Assembly (NCBI RefSeq): GCF_938002845.1
Contig: NZ_CALKZP010000045.1
Span: forward strand, 1 to 12,478
Length of the DNA stretch: 12,478 nucleotides
From: an uncultured Campylobacter sp.
Lineage (GTDB): Bacteria; Campylobacterota; Campylobacteria; Campylobacterales; Campylobacteraceae
Direction: 5' to 3'
The notes below the pieces were generated by a model, which did not search any database, had not been told where the DNA came from, and worked only from the letters and a program-made list of their open reading frames with translations. A program made the position numbers and the translations under genes. This document shows, in pieces, positions 6,768 through 12,454 of this stretch. The stretch's first letter is position 1. Each line of letters starts with the position of its first letter.

Positions 6768-7511
6768 GTGACAAAAAAGCTGATCCCGCTCGCAATTTTC
6801 GCAGCACTTCTTTTAGCGCTAAATTTTATCTCCAATTCGCGCAGCCCCGCAGCTAAAGATGAACGGATTTTTACCTCTAAAACCCTGGATGCCGCTTCTC
6901 GTAAAAGCGGCGTGCAAAATTCTGCAAGCGGCACCGATCGTAAAATTTCAAGCTCACAAAATCCTGCAAGTAGCGTCGGTGCAAAAGATGAGAGCGGTGC
7001 AAGAAGCGCAGACGGCGGGGCAGAGCGCGGAGCAGATCTAGGAGATTTAAAATCTCATCCGCAAGTAAATGAGCCTGCCGCGACAGATTCTAAAGACGAG
7101 GCGGATATCCACAGGCGGAGCAGCGCAGATTATGAAGCTTCGCACTCGCAAAATCCCGCCGTAAATTCTAAAAATCAGCCCTCAGACGAGCCCTGCATAA
7201 GCAGGGAGTGTGTGAGCGCTCATATCCGCCGTACGGGCGCTTTGCCGCAAAATTTTATCACGAAAAAGCAGGCCGGTGAGCTCGGCTGGCAGGGCGGCGA
7301 TCTGTGGCGATACGCGCGCGGCAAGAGCATCGGCGGCGATCGCTTCGGCAATTTTGAGCGCAGGCTGCCTGATAAAAAGGGGCGGATTTGGCGCGAGTGC
7401 GACATCGAGTATCGCGGCGGCCCGCGCGGCGCGAAGCGGCTGATATTTTCAAACGACGGGCTGATCTTTTACACCGCCGATCATTATGAAAGCTTTGAGC
7501 GCGTGCAATGA
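6768..7511 (+). CDS. Barnase-family ribonuclease with N-terminal export/membrane segment
   Basis: A 247-aa protein whose C-terminal ~100 residues (about 149-247) are clearly barnase-like, i.e. a guanyl-preferring, metal-independent endoribonuclease. Aligned by eye to Bacillus amyloliquefaciens barnase, it keeps K27 (K166), the catalytic E73 (E210, in IWRECDI), R83 and R87 (R220, R224) and H102 (H239, in TADHYE), with identical E-R and E-H spacing; RGKSIGGD and NFERRLP match GKSIGGD and NREGKLP, but R59 is Phe196. Residues 1-22 are a basic end plus a hydrophobic stretch (signal peptide or anchor). Residues 24-140 are a Ser/Ala/Asp/Lys-rich low-complexity linker. Cys143 and Cys148 precede the domain and Cys211 lies next to the catalytic Glu. 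The GTG start has AAGAGG six bases upstream. The stop overlaps the barstar start (ATGA). Activity is inferred, not shown. Confidence 0.9.
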   Translation: MTKKLIPLAIFAALLLALNFISNSRSPAAKDERIFTSKTLDAASRKSGVQNSASGTDRKISSSQNPASSVGAKDESGARSADGGAERGADLGDLKSHPQVNEPAATDSKDEADIHRRSSADYEASHSQNPAVNSKNQPSDEPCISRECVSAHIRRTGALPQNFITKKQAGELGWQGGDLWRYARGKSIGGDRFGNFERRLPDKKGRIWRECDIEYRGGPRGAKRLIFSNDGLIFYTADHYESFERVQ

Positions 7512-7789
7512 GTTTAAATTTTAAAACGCGCAGCGCCGCAAAGATCATCGTCGACGGCGCAAAGATCAGACGCAAAGATCAAATTTTCGCGCTGTTTGCC
7601 GCAGCGCTAAATTTCGAGCCCGAATACGTCGCAAATTTAGACGCGCTCTATGACGCGCTGGGCGAGCGGGGCGGGCGGGTCTTCGTGATCATCAAAAGGG
7701 GCGGAATTTTAAAACTAAGGCTGGGCAAATTTTATGATATTTTGCTGGATGTTTTGCGTAGTGGCGAGGCGAAAATTTTAATCTTATGA
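7508..7789 (+). CDS. Barstar-family ribonuclease inhibitor
   Basis: A 93-aa cytoplasmic protein without signal peptide. Barstar binds barnase and plugs its active site, protecting the producing cell. Visible barstar features: the first strand KIIVDGAKI, the PEYVANLDALYDAL helix with D45 and D49 matching barstar D35 and D39 (the residues that contact the barnase active site), Tyr48 in place of W38, and the terminal strand AKILIL. The loop before NLDAL is one residue shorter than in classical barstar, and the position of E76 appears to be Ser85 in DVLRSGEAK. It is translationally coupled to the ribonuclease gene by an ATGA overlap, the usual toxin-then-immunity order. Confidence 0.88.
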   Translation: MSLNFKTRSAAKIIVDGAKIRRKDQIFALFAAALNFEPEYVANLDALYDALGERGGRVFVIIKRGGILKLRLGKFYDILLDVLRSGEAKILIL

Positions 7790-7890
7790 GCTCGCGCGGC
7801 AGCCATTTCGCTTTAAAGCTAAATTTTGCCGAGGAAAAGGTAGGTTTGTTTCGGCGCAGTTTCGAGCATACCGTTAAATTTTGCCGAATT

Positions 7891-8334
7891 TTAGAGCTTA
7901 TTAAAAGAGGCGATTTTAGAAATTTCACCCACAAAGCTCGCGCGGTCAAATTTAAACTCAAGCCCATACCGCCAATCTCTGCGGCGCGGGTTTGCAAAGT
8001 CGCTAAATTTAACCGCGTTCGCTTCAAATTTAATCTTAAGCGCGAGATACCAGCAGCTCCAGATCCCGCACGGACAGCCCAGTAGAACGACATCTCGCTC
8101 ATCTTGCGCCAAATCGGCTTCAAGCGCCACACGTAAAAATAGCTCCTCAAAATCGATCAAGTTTAAGTAGGCGTAGCTTCCCGCGATGCTAGCTTGCCCG
8201 TCCTTTGCGGCAAAGCTTTGCTCACACCGCCTAATTAGCTCGAGCAGAGGCTCGCCGTTTATCGCAACGACGACTTCGGTAAAGCTTTCACCCTCAATTT
8301 CGTAATCGTTTAGGTAAAATTTAATGCTATCCAT
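7891..8334 (-). CDS. Conserved uncharacterised protein with LLGCPCG-W-x-CW motif
   Basis: A 147-aa soluble protein, minus strand, convergent with barstar (102 bases between their stops). I recognise a widespread unnamed type: an N-terminal IAGSYAYL segment (50-57), then VVLLGCPCGIWSCWYLALKI with Cys87, Cys89 and Cys94, then VKFSDFANPRRRDWRYGLEFKFDR (108-131) corresponding to the usual 'V.WsdF.nPhR..W.Y' block and a final 'F.FDr..Y' helix. The cysteines could bind a metal ion or form a structural knot; the family function is unknown to me. It starts at ATG 8334 with a poor ribosome binding site. A role as an immunity-like accessory protein beside barnase/barstar is a guess from location. Confidence 0.75.
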   Translation of the reverse strand: MDSIKFYLNDYEIEGESFTEVVVAINGEPLLELIRRCEQSFAAKDGQASIAGSYAYLNLIDFEELFLRVALEADLAQDERDVVLLGCPCGIWSCWYLALKIKFEANAVKFSDFANPRRRDWRYGLEFKFDRASFVGEISKIASFNKL

Positions 8335-8711
8335 GCGGCAATCTCGCTAAATGATCTATTTTGCGCCGTATTTGCACCGGCCTACTAAAATTTCAGCGCA
8401 GTTTATCGAATTTGAAGTGAAATTCGGTTTAAAACTAAAAATTCGTAGGTAGAGCGCAAATTAAATGGAGATTTTTAAAATTTGAGGATTTCGAGCTTGC
8501 GGAGCTTGCTTTCAGTGAGCACAAACTTAAATTCGCAAAAAAGCTCAATTTGCGTAGATGAAAGAAGCGAAAATAAAAGGTTAAATTTCATCACAGATCA
8601 AAGAGACGGAAACGAGAGTTAAATTTTGCTAGGGATAAATAAGCCGAAATTAGAAACGAGGGGTTAAATTTAATTCGCTTTTCAGGGCGCTTAAATTTAA
8701 CCCCGCCGTGG
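8335..8711. other. 377-nt gene-poor stretch with repeats and possible gene debris
   Basis: I find no complete gene. An open frame without a usable start codon (8439-8561) reads protein-like (KFEDFELAELAFSEHKLKF ending LNLRR, stop TGA) and could be the tail of a lost gene; it contains a 9-base tandem repeat (8493-8510). Three loosely repeated blocks each end in TTAAATTT (8581, 8619, 8664); two share GAAACGAG just ahead (8609-8616, 8653-8660). A strong 14-base inverted repeat closes the region (listed separately). Confidence 0.45.
8660..8704 (-). terminator. 14-bp perfect stem hairpin, likely 3' end of the MliC-like gene
   Basis: GGGGTTAAATTTAA (8660-8673) and TTAAATTTAACCCC (8691-8704) are perfect inverted repeats with a 17-base loop, beginning 7 bases beyond the stop of the lipoprotein gene (8712, minus strand). 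Transcribed from the minus strand, the stem is followed by a moderately T-rich sequence (tcgtttctaatttc), so termination is plausible. It also faces transcripts coming from the left. Confidence 0.55.
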
Positions 8712-9089
8712 CTACATCATTTCGCCGCTTTTGTGCTCGTGCTCGGTGTAGGTTACCGGAATATCCTTCTTGCCTTTGCCCGGCGTATACACTCCCTCTC
8801 CGCGTTTGAAAAGAAGCTCGATGCCTTCGGCGTTCGTAAGCATTATACCGCTTGCGGAAGCCGCGCGTTTAAGATTATGCTTTTTACCTTTTTCGTCGGT
8901 TAGCACGCCCGTTGCGAACATATCGTTCGAGCTAAGGCTGATGCGCTTATCTCCGGTCTCTCCTAGCAGAAATACGATCGTGTGCGCTACAGACTCTTGC
9001 TTTTGCTGCGGAGCCGTATTGGCCTTAGGTTGGTTGCATCCGCTTAAAAGCGCGATTGCCGCTAATGACGAGAATACAATTCGTCTCAT
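8712..9089 (-). CDS. MliC-like lipoprotein (putative C-type lysozyme inhibitor)
   Basis: A 125-aa predicted lipoprotein: a basic N-terminus, a hydrophobic core and lipobox LSGC with the acylated Cys at 18, then a Gln/Asn/Ala-rich spacer. The mature part resembles MliC/PliC proteins, which sit in the envelope and inhibit host C-type lysozyme: short beta strands (TIVFLLGE, RISLSSNDMFATGVLTDEK) followed by AASASGIMLTN, matching the SASG loop that inserts into the lysozyme active site, then GIELLFKRGEGVY. The usual Y-x-C motif at the first strand and its partner Cys are absent, so this is a divergent member and inhibitory activity is uncertain. AAGGAGA lies 6 bases before the ATG. Confidence 0.7.
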   Translation of the reverse strand: MRRIVFSSLAAIALLSGCNQPKANTAPQQKQESVAHTIVFLLGETGDKRISLSSNDMFATGVLTDEKGKKHNLKRAASASGIMLTNAEGIELLFKRGEGVYTPGKGKKDIPVTYTEHEHKSGEMM

Positions 9090-9117
9090 TTTTTCTCCTT
9101 TAAAAAAAAGTTCGCGA

Positions 9118-9123
9118 ATTATA
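9118..9123 (-). promoter_or_regulatory. Sigma70-type -10 box for the MliC-like gene
   Basis: TATAAT on the minus strand (within ggctatataattcgcg), 28 bases before the ATG at 9089 and just upstream of a T-run and the AAGGAGA ribosome binding site. No clear -35 is seen. Confidence 0.65.
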
Positions 9124-9187
9124 TAGCCAAAAAGTAAATCCTAGATTTCGCGACTTTTTATTTAATCAAAGATTAACCCAAATTTAG

Positions 9188-9193
9188 TAAAAT
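9188..9193 (+). promoter_or_regulatory. Candidate -10 box for the gapA-pgk-tpiA operon
   Basis: TAAAAT in the context atttagtaaaattc, 34 bases before gapA, preceded by T-rich blocks (ctttttatttaatc) as in Campylobacter promoters. AAGGAG at 9216-9221 is the gapA ribosome binding site. Confidence 0.45.
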
Positions 9194-9227
9194 TCCAGCT
9201 GAAAACATCCCAAATAAGGAGAACCTT

Positions 9228-10232
9228 ATGGCAGTAAAAATCGCAATTAACGGCTTTGGAAGGATCGGTAGGTGCGCGGCTAGAATTGCGCTAAGCAGGG
9301 ACGATGTGGAGCTTGTAGCGATCAACGATACCGCTAAGCGCGAGCTTACGAGATACCTGCTTCAATACGACACCGTTCACGGCGAGTTTCGTAAAAAAGT
9401 AGAAATTCTAAGCGACGAATGCATAGCCGTAGACGGCAAAAAAATCCGCGTCTATTCCACCAGAGAGCCTGCGGAGCTTGATTTTGCGGGCGATGGTGCA
9501 GAAGTTGTGCTTGAATGTACTGGTGCGTTTTTAACGAGCGAAAAATGCAAGCCGTTCATAGATAACGATATCGGTGTAGTCGTAATGAGCGCGCCTGCCA
9601 AGGATGATACGCCTACTTTCGTAATCGGCGTTAATGAGGGCGCTTATGCAGGACAGCGCGTCATCTCAAATGCTAGCTGCACCACTAATGGCCTGGCTCC
9701 GATTGCAAAAATTTTAGACGATGAGCTTGGCATCGAAAAGGGCCTGATGACGACAATTCATGCTTATACGCATGGACAGAGTCTAGTCGATGTAAAAGCC
9801 AAGGACTTCCGCCGTTCACGCGCCGCGGCTCTTAATATCGCTCCGACTACGACGGGCGCGGCAAAAGCGATTAGTAAGGTACTTCCGCAGCTAAGCGGTA
9901 AGATGCACGGACAATCGGTGCGCGTGCCGGTGGCTAACGTTTCGATGGTTGATCTAACGGTGCTAACGCGTAAGCAGACGAGTGCTGAGGAGCTAAATGA
10001 AATTTTCCGCCGCTATGCTGCTAAAGAGATGAAAGGAATTTTGCTCGTAGACGACGATAGCCGTGTCAGCAGCGATTTTTGTACTTCAGAATACTCCAGT
10101 ATCGTAGCTAGCGACTGCACGCAGGTAATTGACGGCAATCTGATAAAAGTGATGAGCTGGTATGACAACGAGTGGGGATATAGTGAGCGCCTCATCGATT
10201 TAGCCCTATATGCGGCAAAAAGAAGGAAATAA
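9228..10232 (+). CDS. gapA: Glyceraldehyde-3-phosphate dehydrogenase
   Basis: Converts glyceraldehyde-3-phosphate, phosphate and NAD+ to 1,3-bisphosphoglycerate in the cytoplasm. The 334-aa length is standard. The Rossmann motif INGFGRIGR is at 7-15. AIND (31-34) places Asp34 where it favours NAD+ over NADP+. The catalytic Cys151 is in SNASCTTNG and His178 in TTIHAYTHGQ; RRSRAAALNIAPTTTGAAKA binds phosphate; the WYDNEWGY ending is conserved. The usual second Cys of the CTTNC motif is Gly155 here; in other bacteria this Cys is common but not catalytic. First gene of the glycolytic cluster, with a strong AAGGAG. In Campylobacter, which mostly lack phosphofructokinase, the pathway is thought to run mainly in the gluconeogenic direction. 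Confidence 0.97.
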   Translation: MAVKIAINGFGRIGRCAARIALSRDDVELVAINDTAKRELTRYLLQYDTVHGEFRKKVEILSDECIAVDGKKIRVYSTREPAELDFAGDGAEVVLECTGAFLTSEKCKPFIDNDIGVVVMSAPAKDDTPTFVIGVNEGAYAGQRVISNASCTTNGLAPIAKILDDELGIEKGLMTTIHAYTHGQSLVDVKAKDFRRSRAAALNIAPTTTGAAKAISKVLPQLSGKMHGQSVRVPVANVSMVDLTVLTRKQTSAEELNEIFRRYAAKEMKGILLVDDDSRVSSDFCTSEYSSIVASDCTQVIDGNLIKVMSWYDNEWGYSERLIDLALYAAKRRK

Positions 10233-10233
10233 G

Positions 10234-11445
10234 ATGGGCGAAATTCTTTCGATTAAAGATTTGAAATTTAAAGACGGCGCGCGCGTTTTTATCAGGTGCG
10301 ATTTTAACGTGCCGATGGATGAGTTTTGCAATATTACGGACGATCGTCGCATTCGTTCGTCTATCCCTACGATTAAATATTGCTTAGACGAGGGCTGCGC
10401 GGTAATTTTAGCCAGTCATTTAGGGCGCCCGAAAAACGGATACGAAGAAAGACTTAGCCTAAAGCCTGTGGTAAAGAGGCTATCTAGGCTTTTGGAGCGC
10501 GAGATAAAATTTGTCTCCGACGTCGCGGGCGAGGAAGCTGGAGCTGCGGTAAATTCGCTTAAAAAGGGCGAAGTGCTTCTGCTGGATAATCTGCGCTTCG
10601 AAAAGGGCGAGAGCAAAAATGACGAAGCATTAGCTAAGAGGCTTGCGAGCTACGCGGAATTTTATATCAACGACGCTTTTGGTGTATGTCACCGCGCGCA
10701 TGCTTCGGTAGAGGCGATTACGAAATTCTACGATGAGGCACACAAAGCGGCGGGATTTTTGCTGCTAAAAGAGATAAAATTTGCCAAAGACCTTATTAAA
10801 GATCCTGCGCGTCCTTTTGTAGCGGTAACGGGCGGCAGCAAAGTAAGCGGCAAGCTTCAGGCGCTTAAAAATTTACTTCCTAAAGTCGATAAGCTCATCA
10901 TCGGAGGCGGCATGGCGTTTACGTTTTTAAAAGCCGTCGGATATGACATCGGCAAATCTTTGCTCGAAGAGGATCTAATCGAGGAAGCAAAAAATATTCT
11001 CCGCAATGCTCGCGAGCTTGGGGTCAAAATTTATATCCCCGTCGATGCCGTCGCAGCTCCGCAATGCTCGCAAGACGCCGTTACAAAAAAGGTTACCGTC
11101 CAAGAAATTCCAAGCGATTGGATGGGGCTAGATATCGGGCCTGCGACCGTAGCGCTTTTTAAAGAAGCCTTAGACGATGCACAAACGATCTGGTGGAACG
11201 GACCGATGGGGGTTTTTGAGATCGATAAATTCGCTCGCGGCAGCCTGCATATATCGCACGCGATCGCAGATAGCGACGCCACGACCGTAGTGGGCGGCGG
11301 CGATACTGCAGATGTCGTCGAACGCGCGGGCAACGCCGATGATATGACTTTTATTTCTACCGGAGGCGGTGCGAGCTTAGAACTCATCGAGGGCAAGGAG
11401 CTACCGGGCGTGCGAGTGCTTACTGCTAAAACGGAGCTGCGATGA
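10234..11445 (+). CDS. pgk: Phosphoglycerate kinase
   Basis: Transfers phosphate between 1,3-bisphosphoglycerate and ADP. The protein is 403 aa from ATG 10234, which has AGAAGGA just upstream at the end of gapA; an in-frame ATG at 10210 lies inside gapA and would add 8 unconserved residues. Substrate residues seen: R21-D23-N25 in FIRCDFNVP, H62 and R65 in SHLGRP, R121 in LRFEKGE, R154 in CHRAHAS. The nucleotide site is GGSKVSGK (200-207), WNGPMGVFE (321-329), GGGDTADVV (354-362) and STGGGASLELIEGKELPGV (375-393). It starts one base after the gapA stop and overlaps tpiA by 4 bases, so the three genes are translationally linked. Confidence 0.97.
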   Translation: MGEILSIKDLKFKDGARVFIRCDFNVPMDEFCNITDDRRIRSSIPTIKYCLDEGCAVILASHLGRPKNGYEERLSLKPVVKRLSRLLEREIKFVSDVAGEEAGAAVNSLKKGEVLLLDNLRFEKGESKNDEALAKRLASYAEFYINDAFGVCHRAHASVEAITKFYDEAHKAAGFLLLKEIKFAKDLIKDPARPFVAVTGGSKVSGKLQALKNLLPKVDKLIIGGGMAFTFLKAVGYDIGKSLLEEDLIEEAKNILRNARELGVKIYIPVDAVAAPQCSQDAVTKKVTVQEIPSDWMGLDIGPATVALFKEALDDAQTIWWNGPMGVFEIDKFARGSLHISHAIADSDATTVVGGGDTADVVERAGNADDMTFISTGGGASLELIEGKELPGVRVLTAKTELR

Positions 11446-12137
11446 TACTGGCAGCGAATCTTAAATGCAACCATACTCGCGCTAGTTTTGAGCGGTACGC
11501 TAAAGCTTTAGATGAAGGCTTAGCGGGCGGAATTTCGCGCGAAGATGAAATTTTGGTTTTTCCTCCCGCTAGCGCATTTTGCGCGAGGGTGAAAAATTTT
11601 ACTCAAGGCGCGCAAAATTTCTATCCTGCCGCACACGGCAGCTTTACGGGCGAGATCGGCGGCGATATGCTGGCGGAATTTGACGTCAAAACCGTTCTTA
11701 TCGGTCACAGCGAGCGGCGCGCCATTTTGGGCGAGAGCGCGGAGCTGATAAGAGAGAAATTCAGTTTTGCCGCAGCGCAGGGCTGGCGCATCGTTTTTTG
11801 CGTCGGCGAGGATGAGGCGGCATTCGCGCAAGATCGCAGCGAGGAGTTTGTAGCGACACAGCTTGAGGGTATTGATCTGAAATACCGAAATTTAGTACTA
11901 GCCTACGAGCCCGTCTGGGCGATCGGCACGGGCAGAAGCGCGCAGTGCGAGCAGATCGAAAGAATGCTAAATTTCTTGCGTGCTAAAAGCCCCGCGCCGC
12001 TACTTTACGGAGGCAGCGTAAACGTCGCAAATATCGGCGGGATAGCGGGGATTAAAAATTGCGACGGAGTATTGGTAGGGACTGCGAGCTGGGACGCCTC
12101 TAGTTTCTTGGAACTTATTAGCGCGTCATCTCGCTGA
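11442..12137 (+). CDS. tpiA: Triose-phosphate isomerase
   Basis: Interconverts dihydroxyacetone phosphate and glyceraldehyde-3-phosphate. The protein is 231 aa, about 20 shorter than most bacterial TIMs, which is usual for Campylobacter. Active-site residues are all present: N6 and K8 in AANLKCN (most species have NWKMN), H89 in IGHSERR, E156 in AYEPVWAIGTG with the mobile loop following, and phosphate-binding GGSVN (190-194) and GVLVGTASW (209-217). It begins in an ATGA overlap with the pgk stop. A long hairpin begins four bases after its stop (12142). Confidence 0.96.
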   Translation: MILAANLKCNHTRASFERYAKALDEGLAGGISREDEILVFPPASAFCARVKNFTQGAQNFYPAAHGSFTGEIGGDMLAEFDVKTVLIGHSERRAILGESAELIREKFSFAAAQGWRIVFCVGEDEAAFAQDRSEEFVATQLEGIDLKYRNLVLAYEPVWAIGTGRSAQCEQIERMLNFLRAKSPAPLLYGGSVNVANIGGIAGIKNCDGVLVGTASWDASSFLELISASSR

Positions 12138-12141
12138 TGTC

Positions 12142-12221
12142 TTTAAATGATTTTGTAAATTTCGCCCTGCGACAGGCTATATGCCTAGTCTTGGGACGAA
12201 ATTTACTTCAAAACATTTAAA
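12142..12221 (+). repeat. Palindromic element, left copy (L)
   Basis: A near-palindrome able to fold into one long hairpin. Pairs from outside in: TTTAAATG (12142-12149) with CATTTAAA (12214-12221); TTTT with AAAA; GTAAATTTCG (12155-12164) with CGAAATTTAC (12197-12206); CCC with GGG; GAC with GTC; AGGC (12174-12177) with GCCT (12183-12186) around loop TATAT. It begins 4 bases after the tpiA stop. Its core 12165-12194 is a perfect inverted repeat of 12364-12393. Confidence 0.85.
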
Positions 12222-12337
12222 TCCGCCTAGCGATATTTCCGCTTGTCGATTTACGTTTAAAATTTGGCATTTCGCGAGATTTTGCAAATTTTAATTTATA
12301 GAATTTTAAGTCAAATTGCGCAGGATTTTGAGATGGA

Positions 12338-12416
12338 TTTGAATGTTGTTGCAGATTTTGCGACCAAGACTAGGCATATAGCCTGTCGCAGGGAGCAAAA
12401 TCAAAACTCATTCAAA
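12338..12416 (-). repeat. Palindromic element, right copy (R), inverted relative to L
   Basis: The same element reversed. Pairs from outside in: TTTGAATG (12338-12345) with CATTCAAA (12409-12416); GATTTTGC (12354-12361) with GCAAAATC (12395-12402); CC with GG; GAC with GTC; AGGC with GCCT around loop ATATA. The 30-base core (12364-12393) is identical to L; the outer stems differ in sequence from L but still pair. It ends 27 bases before the AAGGAG of fabI, so it probably lies in the fabI leader if transcription starts in the spacer or comes from tpiA. Confidence 0.85.
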
Positions 12417-12454
12417 GACGCTCAAAAGCCAAGCAAAAATAGAAAGGAGAAATA

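Larger units (their letters stand above)
12138..12454. other. tpiA-fabI intergenic region carrying two palindromic elements
   Basis: 317 bases with no credible gene, filled by two inverted copies of an ~80-nt palindromic element (listed separately) and a 116-nt AT-rich spacer (12222-12337). The spacer holds tttatagaatttta (12296-12309), possibly part of a fabI promoter. The apparent 63-codon frame from TTG 12264 runs through the right-hand element and into the fabI ribosome binding site, and is not credible. Confidence 0.7.

Noticed and set aside
7786..8085. Plus-strand frame starting in ATGA overlap with the barstar stop (99 codons)
   Set aside because: The overlap is tempting as a fourth operon gene, but most of it is antisense to the conserved 147-aa minus-strand protein. 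The sequence is a Lys/Arg/Phe string with no family features.
10210..10233. Upstream ATG for pgk inside gapA
   Set aside because: It adds 8 residues not typical of phosphoglycerate kinase; ATG 10234 has a good ribosome binding site and the expected MGEILSIKDL-type start.
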